DNA of 19,791 nucleotides from Prevotella sp. Its GTDB lineage: Bacteria; Bacillota; Clostridia; Oscillospirales; Ruminococcaceae. Under the pieces are notes generated by a model, which was not told the origin of the DNA, did no database searches, and saw nothing but the letters and a program-made list of their open reading frames with translations. Shown in pieces: positions 1-7,057 of the stretch. The stretch covers positions 74,340 to 94,130 of the forward strand of contig JAMPIC010000001.1 in NCBI GenBank assembly GCA_023663025.1, read 5' to 3'. How positions within the stretch are numbered: position 1 is the stretch's first letter; each line of letters begins with the position of its first letter. Position numbers and translations under genes: made by a program.

Positions 1-301
1 AATTTTGTCTCGTTGAAAACAGTCCACCGGACTGTTTTCAAGGGATATTTTGTTTCAAGCATAACAAAGGGGGAGCGGTCGTGTCCGCTCCCCCTCGAAA
101 TGCTGTCGCATTTCTCACCCTCTTCCCCGTTTCGGGGCGAATTGCGCCCTGCGGGCGCGGGGGATTTCGCCCTCTGCGGAGGGCGACCAGGGGCTCTGCC
201 CCGTGGACCTCGCAGCCTTGAAAGGCTGGCGAACTTTTTAGTCGCGGCTTCGCCGCGCGGGGCGCTGTCGTTTTGTTTTGCGCTAAATTACAATTTACCG
301 T
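1..301. repeat. Intergenic chain of nine small hairpins
   Basis: No credible gene lies here; a plus-strand open frame crossing it is a by-product of the GC-rich repeats. The stretch is made almost wholly of short perfect hairpins laid end to end: 13-41 (13-bp stem), 68-95 (11 bp), 97-114 (7 bp), 125-137 (5 bp), 144-158 (6 bp), 168-185 (7 bp), 190-202 (5 bp), 213-228 (7 bp) and 243-257 (6 bp), mostly with loops of 2-6 bases. It ends at 281-300 with CGCTAAATTACAATTTACCG, whose exact reverse complement occurs at 15512-15531. This looks like a dispersed intergenic repeat whose left end is either at about base 13 or outside the window. Transcription from the minus-strand operon at 302-2348 would run into it, so it may also act as a terminator or mRNA 3' end. 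Confidence 0.7.
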
Positions 302-844
302 TTATTTGGATTTCCCCAGAAAAGTCGGTCTGAACCACTTTCTGTAACAGTCAATTACCAGTGTGAGCGCATACTCATACAAAAGAAACACCAGATTTCC
401 CGCTATAAGCAGCGCCGGAACAAGCCATTTGTTATAAAATCCAAACTCCTCAAATAAATCAAGAGTTCCCAAAAGATTTGCGGTCACATAATAAATTATC
501 ACTATGGACGCGTTGAACACCGCAAGCTTGCACAGCCAGCACAGCGCCTTGACCTTTATCTTCTCAAAAAACGATTTCGCCACGGGATAGTACCCGAACA
601 AAAACGTGAAAAACAGCCATGCGTCCTTGTCGGGCGTGACGAAAAACGACAGCACCGACACCGCCGCGTAGGTAACAAACGCCCACGAGCTGCTTATCTC
701 TATTGCCACAACAAATATCAGCATTCCCGCAAAAAGCGGCAGGGTCATGCTCAGCGGAGGTATGACCGCTGTCATGAACATCATCAGCAGGCACAGCGCT
801 GACACCACCCCGCCCAAAGCGACCTTATAGCTTACTTTTTTCAT
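302..844 (-). CDS. Small integral membrane protein, resembles an ECF-type S component
   Basis: The product is 180 residues, mostly hydrophobic, with about five or six membrane-spanning segments beginning at residue 8 (KVALGGVVSALCLLMMFMTA). The start at 844 is chosen because GAAAGGACG sits just upstream; a longer reading to 1153 overlaps the upstream gene in another frame and is a shadow. It is the last gene of a three-gene operon, 20 bases after the J-like gene. The size and the N-terminal 'allGgvvsAlcl' pattern recall substrate-binding S components of ECF transporters, but no substrate signature is visible and no ECF ATPase or T component is nearby. I can support a membrane protein firmly and the S-component resemblance only weakly. 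Confidence 0.6.
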   Translation of the reverse strand: MKKVSYKVALGGVVSALCLLMMFMTAVIPPLSMTLPLFAGMLIFVVAIEISSSWAFVTYAAVSVLSFFVTPDKDAWLFFTFLFGYYPVAKSFFEKIKVKALCWLCKLAVFNASIVIIYYVTANLLGTLDLFEEFGFYNKWLVPALLIAGNLVFLLYEYALTLVIDCYRKWFRPTFLGKSK

Positions 845-864
845 AAAACGTCCTTTCGCCGGTA

Positions 865-1425
865 TCAGCAGCAGGGTATGCAGTCTCCGCCCATGCATTC
901 GCAGCAGCAGTCCGCACAGATCAAGCCGTTGCATACGTCGCACGCGCTGCACCCGAACGCCCTGCCGTTTCCGCTGAAAGGATCTCCGTTGGGATCGCCC
1001 TGCATACGCCCGTTTTTGCTTTCTGACATATGTCTCAGCGCGGAATTGTATTCGGGATTGTAAGGCTCCATTCTGCAAGCCTGCGAAAAATTCGAGTAAG
1101 CTTCGTTGAGCCAGCCGCGGGCGTAGCACACGCTTCCCTTGAGAAAGTACCACTCGGCGGACTTGTCGTCAATGCCGTCGAGCATACTGTCCGCGTCGTT
1201 GTAGTTGCCGTTTTGAAGCTGACGTCGCACCTCGGAAAAACCTTCCGTCGTCTGCTGTCCCGCTCCTCCGCGGCGCATATTCATAATGCTGTCGAAAGCC
1301 TCCGTGATCTCCGCAAGCTTTCCGTCGTCCCCCTCGTAACGGCGCATAAGGCTTCTGTATGCGTCTCTTATTTCCTCGTCCGAGGAGGTGGGCATTACTC
1401 CAAGTATTCTGTAAGGATCGTACAT
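865..1425 (-). CDS. J-domain-like protein with TPR-like middle and Cys-rich tail
   Basis: The product is 186 residues. Residues 1-55 have the layout of a J domain (DPYRILGVMPTSSDEEIRDA, then a second helix YRSLMRRYEG), but the His-Pro-Asp motif that activates Hsp70 is missing: the position after RRY reads EGD. Residues 60-130 look like one or two tetratricopeptide-type helical pairs (AEWYFLKGSVCYARGWLNEA). The last 30 residues contain about eleven cysteines in closely spaced pairs and runs, probably a metal-binding or disulfide knot. The RBS is AGGAG, about ten bases before the start at 1425. It lies 41 bases after the DUF5685 gene and 20 before the membrane protein gene, so the three are probably co-transcribed. 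Classical co-chaperone activity is unlikely without HPD; a scaffolding or metal-related role is inference. Confidence 0.75.
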   Translation of the reverse strand: MYDPYRILGVMPTSSDEEIRDAYRSLMRRYEGDDGKLAEITEAFDSIMNMRRGGAGQQTTEGFSEVRRQLQNGNYNDADSMLDGIDDKSAEWYFLKGSVCYARGWLNEAYSNFSQACRMEPYNPEYNSALRHMSESKNGRMQGDPNGDPFSGNGRAFGCSACDVCNGLICADCCCECMGGDCIPCC

Positions 1426-1466
1426 ATATCGCCGCTCTCCTTTAGCAGTCTTTTTAAGGACGTATC

Positions 1467-2348
1467 TCAGCCGTCCTCAATATTTTCATTTTCCTCTTTT
1501 TTCCTGATCAGGTCGTAGAACACGTTTTTCAGTCCAAGGTAGACTATATTGTCGGTTATCGGCTTGAAACGCTTTATTTCAAGCTGAACGTACGAATCCG
1601 CCAGCGCACCCAAGGTGAAGTTAATGCTGTCGCCCGTCCGCTTTTGTATTTCGGGAAGATCCAGGTCGTTGATCGTGGGATTGCCGATAACAAGCGGATT
1701 GAAGCCGCCCGTACGGAAGTCTTTTTCCACGTCGTCGAAAGCGTCGGCGATGTAGACGTAACGTCCCAGAAGATAGCCGAAACGCCGCAGTATACGCCGC
1801 TGCTCCTCGTTTTCGGAAAGTCCCGCCGCTATCTCGGCGAGTATATTCGAGGACGGCTCGGAGGCGCGGTCTATGGATTTGCAGTTGTCCTTTTCCAGCT
1901 TTGCCTGTCGAACCATCTGCTCGGCGGTGTAGGCGGCAAGCTCGGGGTAAAATCCCGCCGCTTTGCGGTAGGGTCTTTTCAGCAGCTTCAGAAGCAGCCA
2001 AGGGAAAAGCTTTGCAAAAAAACGCCTGTCGTCGAGGTCGTCCTTGACCTTGTTGTATATGAGTATCTCCGCGGCGGCAGCGGTGTAGGCAAGTCCCTCG
2101 GGAGATTTCAGGCATGGAGTTTTGCGCCATGGGTGAGCGGCGCACCGCTGAGGCTCTATCACGGCGGGACTGTCGTTCAGAGCCAGAGCCATAAGTCCGA
2201 GGAACGCAAAGTCGTAGCTGAGCGTCATTCTCGAGACAAAGCCGTACTCCCTGCCGAGGACTTTGCACAGCCCGCAGTAAACCGCTTTATAGGTATCGTA
2301 TTCACATATCCGCATATGCGGTTTGAACGGTTTAACGTATCCGAACAT
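1467..2348 (-). CDS. DUF5685 family protein
   Basis: The product is 293 residues, mainly helical and soluble. The start at 2348 (MFGYVKPFKP) is set by AAGGAGACAG directly upstream; a start at 2411 would put the promoter inside the gene. It carries the Cys-rich N-terminus that I associate with the DUF5685 family (Cys15, Cys25, Cys28, then Cys69 and Cys79, consistent with metal binding). Two acidic motifs stand out: DDLDD at 103-107 and DAFDDVEKD at 202-210, the latter followed by an FNP motif. That pairing and spacing resemble the two Asp-rich motifs of squalene/phytoene-synthase-type enzymes, but a catalytic role is inference. It is the first gene of the operon driven by the promoter at 2383-2411. 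Confidence 0.75.
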   Translation of the reverse strand: MFGYVKPFKPHMRICEYDTYKAVYCGLCKVLGREYGFVSRMTLSYDFAFLGLMALALNDSPAVIEPQRCAAHPWRKTPCLKSPEGLAYTAAAAEILIYNKVKDDLDDRRFFAKLFPWLLLKLLKRPYRKAAGFYPELAAYTAEQMVRQAKLEKDNCKSIDRASEPSSNILAEIAAGLSENEEQRRILRRFGYLLGRYVYIADAFDDVEKDFRTGGFNPLVIGNPTINDLDLPEIQKRTGDSINFTLGALADSYVQLEIKRFKPITDNIVYLGLKNVFYDLIRKKEENENIEDG

Positions 2349-2382
2349 ACCTGTCTCCTTGCCATAAAAAGTATATACAAAT

Positions 2383-2411
2383 AGTATAGCACACTTTGTC
2401 GGAATTGTCAA
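2383..2411 (-). promoter_or_regulatory. SigA-type promoter of the DUF5685 operon
   Basis: On the minus strand TTGACA (2406-2411), a 17-base spacer and TATACT (2383-2388) form a near-consensus vegetative promoter. Transcription would start near 2376 and give a leader of about 28 bases before the RBS and start codon of the DUF5685 gene. Confidence 0.85.
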
Positions 2412-2452
2412 AATTTTTAAGAAATTTTTATTTTTTTCACGGAAAATTTTAA

Positions 2453-2503
2453 GAACTTGTTTTCATGCTAATTTGCTGTTCAGGCGGATATGAGAACAAG
2501 TTC
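2453..2503. other. Long hairpin with 14-bp stem, 23-base loop
   Basis: GAACTTGTTTTCAT (2453-2466) pairs with ATGAGAACAAGTTC (2490-2503) through 14 positions with one G-U pair. It lies just before the terminator at 2508-2540. Together the two hairpins could be the 3' end of a small plus-strand RNA or decayed leader structure. No promoter was found for such an RNA. Confidence 0.4.
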
Positions 2504-2507
2504 CTAC

Positions 2508-2540
2508 AAAAATCGGCGTTAAATTAAAACGCCGATTTTT
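2508..2540. terminator. Bidirectional rho-independent terminator
   Basis: AAAATCGGCGTT (2509-2520) pairs with AACGCCGATTTT (2528-2539) across a 7-base loop, with flanking A and T runs on both sides, so it can act in both directions. On the minus strand it would end transcription from the broken gene at 2563-2790. Confidence 0.8.
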
Positions 2541-2562
2541 ATATTTTGCAGCGGTAAAAAAA

Positions 2563-2790
2563 TCAGTCAAGATGTTTTTTAACTACGCGTTTTCCGATTA
2601 TTGCGCCGATAAACGCCGAAATGATCACAACAGCAAGAAGTATGACCGCTCCCCGGTCTGTCAGCATTTCCGCCGCCGGGAAGGAAACCGCGAAAAAATA
2701 TATGAGCGACATACTGTTTTGACGGATTGGCTTGTGGGAATAGGCGTTGATGGAGTTGCCGTCGAGGAGGACGCTTGCGTCTTGAGCATA
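2563..2790 (-). pseudogene. C-terminal remnant of a membrane protein, ECF S-component-like
   Basis: On the minus strand an open frame from an in-frame stop at about 2788-2790 to a TGA at 2563-2565 encodes some 74 residues without a convincing start. The final part reads as one transmembrane helix followed by a basic tail: GAVILLAVVIISAFIGAIIG, then KRVVKKHLD and stop. A helix ending in G-x-x-x-G-K-x-x-x-K-K-H near the C-terminus is what I know from the MptD/Trep_Strep type of ECF transporter substrate-binding proteins. The upstream part of such a gene (normally near 190 residues) is absent, and the sequence to 2860 gives only short frames. I read it as a decayed gene; the family is tentative. 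The opposite-strand open frame over the same bases looks meaningless. Confidence 0.4.
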
Positions 2791-2944
2791 ATTTCAGTGC
2801 GGAATCATTTGAAAAATCATATCAATATTTTTCATAATAAAAACGTGAATACGGCAAAATAAAATTTGACATTTTTGCACATTTAATATTTGATAATATT
2901 TTTTGATGAATTTTTGTTAAAAATGTCGAATTTATTTTCAAGTA

Positions 2945-2973
2945 TTGACAACGGCAAAATTATCTGTTAAAAT
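2945..2973 (+). promoter_or_regulatory. Promoter of the TetR regulator gene
   Basis: TTGACA (2945-2950), 17 bases, TAAAAT (2968-2973). The predicted start of transcription is near 2980, exactly where the operator dyad at 2980-3000 begins, so a bound repressor would block initiation. Confidence 0.8.
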
Positions 2974-2979
2974 AAATTA

Positions 2980-3000
2980 CAGCATAACGCTGTTATGCTG
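2980..3000. promoter_or_regulatory. Operator dyad O1, probable TetR-protein site
   Basis: CAGCATAAC, three bases, GTTATGCTG: a perfect 9-bp inverted repeat over the predicted transcription start of the regulator gene. The same dyad with one change per arm occurs upstream of the transporter genes at 3679-3699. Two copies in the two control regions of a TetR-ABC locus are strong circumstantial evidence for the regulator's own binding site. Confidence 0.8.
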
Positions 3001-3013
3001 CGGAGGTGATGTC

Positions 3014-3640
3014 TTGGAATCCGGAAAAGAAACAAAAGAAAAGCTTCTGGAAAGCGCAAGAGCGGAGTTTTCCGAAAATGGTTATATGAAAGCCTCGCTG
3101 CGGAAAATATGTGCCGGTGCCGGCGTTACGACGGGTGCGCTGTATTTCTTTTTCAAGGATAAGGATGACCTGTTTACCGCTGTTGTCCGACAGCCCCTTG
3201 CGGAGATGAAAGAGCTTTTGGTCACGCATTTCCGCCGGCATGACAGTATGCTGCTGATGAATGAAATCTACAATCACGTTGACGGCGATCACGACGATTT
3301 TTCCTCTGCGCTTATTCATCATATTTACGAAAATTACGACGCGTTTCTTTTGCTGCTGACAGGCTCGCAGGGTTCACGGTTTGATAGCGCCGTTGACGAA
3401 ATTGTTGAAATTATTGAAAAATCCTACCGGGAAATGGCTGAAAATATTGTGCGGCAAATGCCCGGCAAGCAGGTAAATTCATATATGCTGCATTGGCTTT
3501 CGCATATGGCGGCGGACGCTTTCATTCACCTCATAACTCACGAAAAAAGAGAAAAAAAGGCTCTTGCGAATATGCAAAAAATTATGAATTTTCTTGTGAG
3601 CAGCTGGACGAATTTAATTCTCGAAGATAAGAAAAAATAA
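3014..3640 (+). CDS. TetR/AcrR-family transcriptional regulator
   Basis: The product is 208 residues, the normal length for the family. The N-terminal helix-turn-helix is clear: AEFSENGYMKASLRKICAGA then GVTTGALYFFFKDKDDLF, the classic TetR recognition-helix region ending in a Y-x-x-F-x-x-K-x-x-L pattern. The rest is a helical ligand-binding and dimer domain with no recognisable ligand signature. The start is a TTG at 3014, chosen because GGAGG at 3002-3006 lies seven bases upstream; an in-frame TTG at 2945 is part of the -35 box. It probably represses itself through 2980-3000 and the downstream ABC genes through 3679-3699, releasing both when a toxic compound binds. Confidence 0.9.
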   Translation: MESGKETKEKLLESARAEFSENGYMKASLRKICAGAGVTTGALYFFFKDKDDLFTAVVRQPLAEMKELLVTHFRRHDSMLLMNEIYNHVDGDHDDFSSALIHHIYENYDAFLLLLTGSQGSRFDSAVDEIVEIIEKSYREMAENIVRQMPGKQVNSYMLHWLSHMAADAFIHLITHEKREKKALANMQKIMNFLVSSWTNLILEDKKK

Positions 3641-3671
3641 TATATGCCGTACCGATTGTACGGCATATATT
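3639..3671. terminator. Hairpin between tetR and the ABC genes
   Basis: ATATATGCCGTAC (3640-3652) pairs with GTACGGCATATAT (3658-3670), loop of five bases. There is no T run on the plus side, but the minus strand has one, so it is a weak or backwards-facing terminator. It separates the regulator from the transporter transcript. Confidence 0.5.
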
Positions 3672-3678
3672 ACGGGAA

Positions 3679-3699
3679 CAACATAACAATGTTATGTTG
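3679..3699. promoter_or_regulatory. Operator dyad O2 upstream of the ABC genes
   Basis: CAACATAAC, three bases, GTTATGTTG: a perfect 9-bp inverted repeat matching the dyad at 2980-3000 except for one base per arm. An extra half-site, ATGTTATG, follows at 3700-3707. It is 79 bases before the ATPase start codon. I could not fix a convincing -35/-10 pair beside it. Confidence 0.8.
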
Positions 3700-3777
3700 A
3701 TGTTATGTAAAATGAGCCGCATTTGCGGTTTAAAAAATATATCATTATTAGCTAAAGCTAACTCAGGAGGTTTTACA

Positions 3778-4479
3778 ATGTATCTTGAAGTGAAGGATCT
3801 GAAAAAAAGCTACGGAAAGGACAGCAGCTACATTCAGGTGCTGAAAGGGATTTCCACGGGTGTGGAGAGGGGTCAGATGTGCGTAATTCAAGGCACGAGC
3901 GGCAGCGGAAAGTCCACGCTTCTGAACTGCATAGGCGGACTGGACGAAATGGATTCCGGCTCGGTAAAGGTGGACGGCAAGGAGATTTTCGGCTTGAAGC
4001 CGGGTGCGCTTTCCGACTACCGCCGCGACAATCTGGGATTTATTTTTCAGTTTTACAACCTCGTCCCCAATTTGACGGTACGGGAAAATATCCAGGTCTG
4101 CGAATATCTTGCCGAAAAGCCGCTGGATATGAACGAACTGCTGGAAACTCTCGGTCTGACGGAGCATCAAAATAAATTCCCGTCGCAGCTTTCGGGCGGA
4201 CAACAGCAGCGGTGCGCAATTGCCCGTGCGCTTATAAAAAATCCCAAGCTGCTTTTGTGCGACGAACCCACGGGTGCGCTGGATTCTAAAACCTCGCGGG
4301 ATATTCTCGTGCTTTTGGAGCAGATCAATCAAAAATACGGCACGACAATGCTAATTGTCACGCACAATAATTCCATAAAAAATATGGTACACAAGGTGAT
4401 AATCGTCAAGGACGGTCTTATCAAAAAAGACTATCTGAACGAGGTCCGCGTGCCGGCGGCGGAACTGGAGGATTTGTAA
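3778..4479 (+). CDS. ABC transporter ATP-binding protein (MacB/LolD type)
   Basis: The product is 233 residues, a single nucleotide-binding domain of normal size. Visible motifs are Walker A GTSGSGKST (39-47), a Q-loop near FQFYNLVPNLT, the signature LSGGQQQR (138-145), Walker B LLLCDEPTG (158-166) with D-loop GALDS, and a switch His in IVTHN. The Q-loop and signature context match ATPases that partner with FtsX-type permeases and drive export or mechanotransmission rather than import. The start at 3778 has AGGAGG eight bases upstream; the longer reading from 3694 would begin inside the operator. Its stop overlaps the permease start by one base, so the pair is translationally coupled. Expression is probably controlled by the TetR protein. 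The substrate is unknown; antimicrobial peptides or other membrane-active compounds are the usual guess. Confidence 0.95.
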   Translation: MYLEVKDLKKSYGKDSSYIQVLKGISTGVERGQMCVIQGTSGSGKSTLLNCIGGLDEMDSGSVKVDGKEIFGLKPGALSDYRRDNLGFIFQFYNLVPNLTVRENIQVCEYLAEKPLDMNELLETLGLTEHQNKFPSQLSGGQQQRCAIARALIKNPKLLLCDEPTGALDSKTSRDILVLLEQINQKYGTTMLIVTHNNSIKNMVHKVIIVKDGLIKKDYLNEVRVPAAELEDL

Positions 4480-7001
4480 TGAACAGGGTGCTTAATAAAA
4501 GAATACCGAGGGATTTAAAAGAAAATTTTCCCCGTTATCTCGCGCTTTTTTTGCTGATAGTTTTGGGAATGTACATAATCATAGCGATGATCGCGTCTTC
4601 GGAAACGATAATTCAAGGCACGGATAAAAATGCGGAAAAAAATCATTTGGAGGACGGTCAGTTCGCTGTTTTTACCCCGCTTACGGAACGGCAGGAAAAT
4701 GAAATTTCCGATATGGGAATTACCCTTGAAAAAATGTTTTCGTTTGACGTTGATATGGCGGACGGATCTGTTCTGCGCATTTTCAAAAACCGTGAAAATA
4801 TTGATATTGTCGAGGCCGAGCGAGGCGTTCCCGCAAAAAATACGGGTGAAATTTGTCTTGAAAAGCGTTACTGCGAAGAGAATGATATTTCCGTCGGGGA
4901 CGTAATTGAAATCTACGGAAACGAGTTTACCGTAACGGGAATAGGCAGTGCGCTTGACTATGACGCTCCCACAAAAAATTTTTCGGACGCGTCAATTCAG
5001 AGCAAGCTTTTCGGGATCGGATTTGTATCGGACGGGCAGTATGATTTGCTGAAAAAAAGCGGCAAAACCGAGGATCTGCGGTACGCTTACCTGCTTAACG
5101 GAAAGGCGTCCCACGATGATTTAAAGGAAAAAATAAGAAGCTTTGAATTTGATATTGAGGATATTTCGGACGAATTTTTATTGGAAATGCTGAACGAAAA
5201 TTTACAGAAAAAAGACGATTTAAAAAGCGGTATTTCCGAATTAAAGGACGGCTCGGAAGAGCTTGCGGAGGGTCTTTCCGAGCTTGATAAAAACGGGGGT
5301 GCGGTTTCCCAAATCGCGCCCGAATACACCGCCGGAGTTTCAGCTGCGTACGACGGTTCAAAAAAGCTTGCCGACGGAATTTCCGAATTGCAGAAGGAAA
5401 CCGATGAGCTTCTTGATGAAATTTTCGAGATAGATATTGATAATCTCACCGAATTTGTCAAGGCTGACGAAAACCCGAGAATAAAAGGCTGCGCGGGAGA
5501 CGTGGTAATGAATAAAAACGTGGGAATGCTGGTGGGAATTATTCTTATCGCGCTTCTGGCTTATGTTGTTTCGGTGTTTGTAATTCACCAGATCCAGCGG
5601 GAATCAAGCGTTATCGGCGCACTTTACGCTTTGGGCGCGACTAAGAAAAATCTTATATCGCATTACATTTTTCTGCCGACGCTGATAAGCTTTTTGGGGG
5701 GAATTGCCGGCACCGCGATAGGCTTCACCGACTTTGCCATGTACAGCATTACCGGCGATTCTTACGGCTATTATTCGCTGCCGGTTTTCGAGACGGTTTA
5801 CCCGGTCTATCTGCTGATTTACGGAATTTTAATGCCGCCGGTAATTTCGGCTATTGTGAACGTCCTCGTTATAAACAAACGGCTTTCACGCACCGCTCTT
5901 TCGCTTATAAAAAACGAGCAGAACACTCATCACGGCAAAGATATAAACCTTGGGAAAATGGGATTTATGAGACGTTTCCAGATCCGCCAGCTTACCCGCG
6001 AAATGAGAACGAGCATCACGGTAATTGCGGGAATGCTGTTTTCCCTGCTTATTGTAATGCTTGGAATTGACTGTTATGTGATGTGCAATAATTTTAAAAA
6101 TAACAGTGCGGCGGACACAAAATACGAGTATATGTACACATTAAAATATCCCGAAAAAACCGTCCCCGAAAACGCCGAAGCCTGCTATGTCGAGTCTCTT
6201 TCAAAGACAGAGTGGGGCTATACTTTGGACGTGAATATTATCGGTATCGACGGCGATAATAAGTATTATGAAGCAGTTCCCGAAAAGGGAAAAAACAAGG
6301 CTGTGGCAAGCACTGCGGCGGCCGAAAAATACGGTCTGAAAAAGGGCGATAAGCTTATTCTTACCGACAGCGCCAACGACGTGGACTATGCGTTCACAAT
6401 TACCGACACGGCGGAATACGCGGTGAATTTGGCGGTATTTATGGACATTGACAGTATGCGGGAATTATTCGGTCAAGATAAAGATCATTACAACGTCCTG
6501 CTTTCGGACGAGGCACTCGATATAGACGAGGGACGGATTTATTCGGTGACTTCAAAATCCGACATAGAGCGTTCCACATCGGTTTTTGTAAACCTGATGA
6601 TGTCAATGGTAATTATGATGACGTCTGTTGCGGCGATAATTTTCTGCGTGGTAATTTTTCTGATGATGAACGTTATGATAGACCGCGCCGCTTTCGGAAT
6701 TTCTCTTGTGAAAATTTTCGGTTTCCGCACAAATGAAATCCGCAAGCTCTATCTTAACGGAAACACCGCCGTTGTTGCGGTTGGCGCGGTTGTCTGCATA
6801 CCGCTTGCAAAGTTTCTTATGGACAGCGCGTATCCGTATTTTGTGTCAAACGTCGCCTGCGGGCTGGACTTGAAATTCCCTTGGTATTTATACGCGGGGC
6901 TGTTCTGCGCGGTAATGGCGGTGTACTTTATCGTGAACGCCGTGCTGGTAAACAAGCTGAAAAAGATTTCGCCCGCAGAGGCTTTGAAAAACAGGGAATA
7001 A
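4479..7001 (+). CDS. FtsX-family ABC transporter permease with large extracytoplasmic domain
   Basis: The product is 840 residues. One membrane helix (about 18-40) is followed by a roughly 300-residue extracytoplasmic region, then helices near 348-370, 396-418 and 441-466 (first FtsX block), a central helix near 512-536, a second extracytoplasmic domain of about 165 residues, and three final helices near 705-735, 765-785 and 805-828 (second FtsX block). The C-terminus, KLKKISPAEALKNRE, is the usual FtsX-permease ending. Residues 245-312 hold L-x-x-G-x-x-E-L repeats (LKDGSEELAEGLSELDKNGG, then YDGSKKLADGISELQ) of the kind seen in YhgE/Pip-like proteins, probably a coiled stalk. The partner is the ATPase whose stop codon it overlaps. 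The gene ends 56 bases from a convergent gene; no clear terminator was found. Confidence 0.93.
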   Translation: MNRVLNKRIPRDLKENFPRYLALFLLIVLGMYIIIAMIASSETIIQGTDKNAEKNHLEDGQFAVFTPLTERQENEISDMGITLEKMFSFDVDMADGSVLRIFKNRENIDIVEAERGVPAKNTGEICLEKRYCEENDISVGDVIEIYGNEFTVTGIGSALDYDAPTKNFSDASIQSKLFGIGFVSDGQYDLLKKSGKTEDLRYAYLLNGKASHDDLKEKIRSFEFDIEDISDEFLLEMLNENLQKKDDLKSGISELKDGSEELAEGLSELDKNGGAVSQIAPEYTAGVSAAYDGSKKLADGISELQKETDELLDEIFEIDIDNLTEFVKADENPRIKGCAGDVVMNKNVGMLVGIILIALLAYVVSVFVIHQIQRESSVIGALYALGATKKNLISHYIFLPTLISFLGGIAGTAIGFTDFAMYSITGDSYGYYSLPVFETVYPVYLLIYGILMPPVISAIVNVLVINKRLSRTALSLIKNEQNTHHGKDINLGKMGFMRRFQIRQLTREMRTSITVIAGMLFSLLIVMLGIDCYVMCNNFKNNSAADTKYEYMYTLKYPEKTVPENAEACYVESLSKTEWGYTLDVNIIGIDGDNKYYEAVPEKGKNKAVASTAAAEKYGLKKGDKLILTDSANDVDYAFTITDTAEYAVNLAVFMDIDSMRELFGQDKDHYNVLLSDEALDIDEGRIYSVTSKSDIERSTSVFVNLMMSMVIMMTSVAAIIFCVVIFLMMNVMIDRAAFGISLVKIFGFRTNEIRKLYLNGNTAVVAVGAVVCIPLAKFLMDSAYPYFVSNVACGLDLKFPWYLYAGLFCAVMAVYFIVNAVLVNKLKKISPAEALKNRE

Positions 7002-7057
7002 TTTTTATACGCCCGGAAAATTGTCACGGGAAAACAGATTGTATCCGCATTCGGAAT

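Noticed and set aside
13..333. Plus-strand open frame of 106 codons at the left edge
   Set aside because: It is made of the hairpin chain, has no RBS and ends inside the minus-strand membrane-protein gene.
2412..2545. Riboswitch
   Set aside because: No recognisable aptamer core, and no intact downstream gene on the plus strand that the terminator would control.
2572..2862. Plus-strand open frame of 96 codons
   Set aside because: The translation is charged and irregular, there is no RBS, and the other strand gives a clear transmembrane tail.
3640..3777. Promoter for the ABC genes next to operator O2
   Set aside because: TAAAAT at 3708-3713 lacks a credible -35 at the right distance, so no promoter is called.
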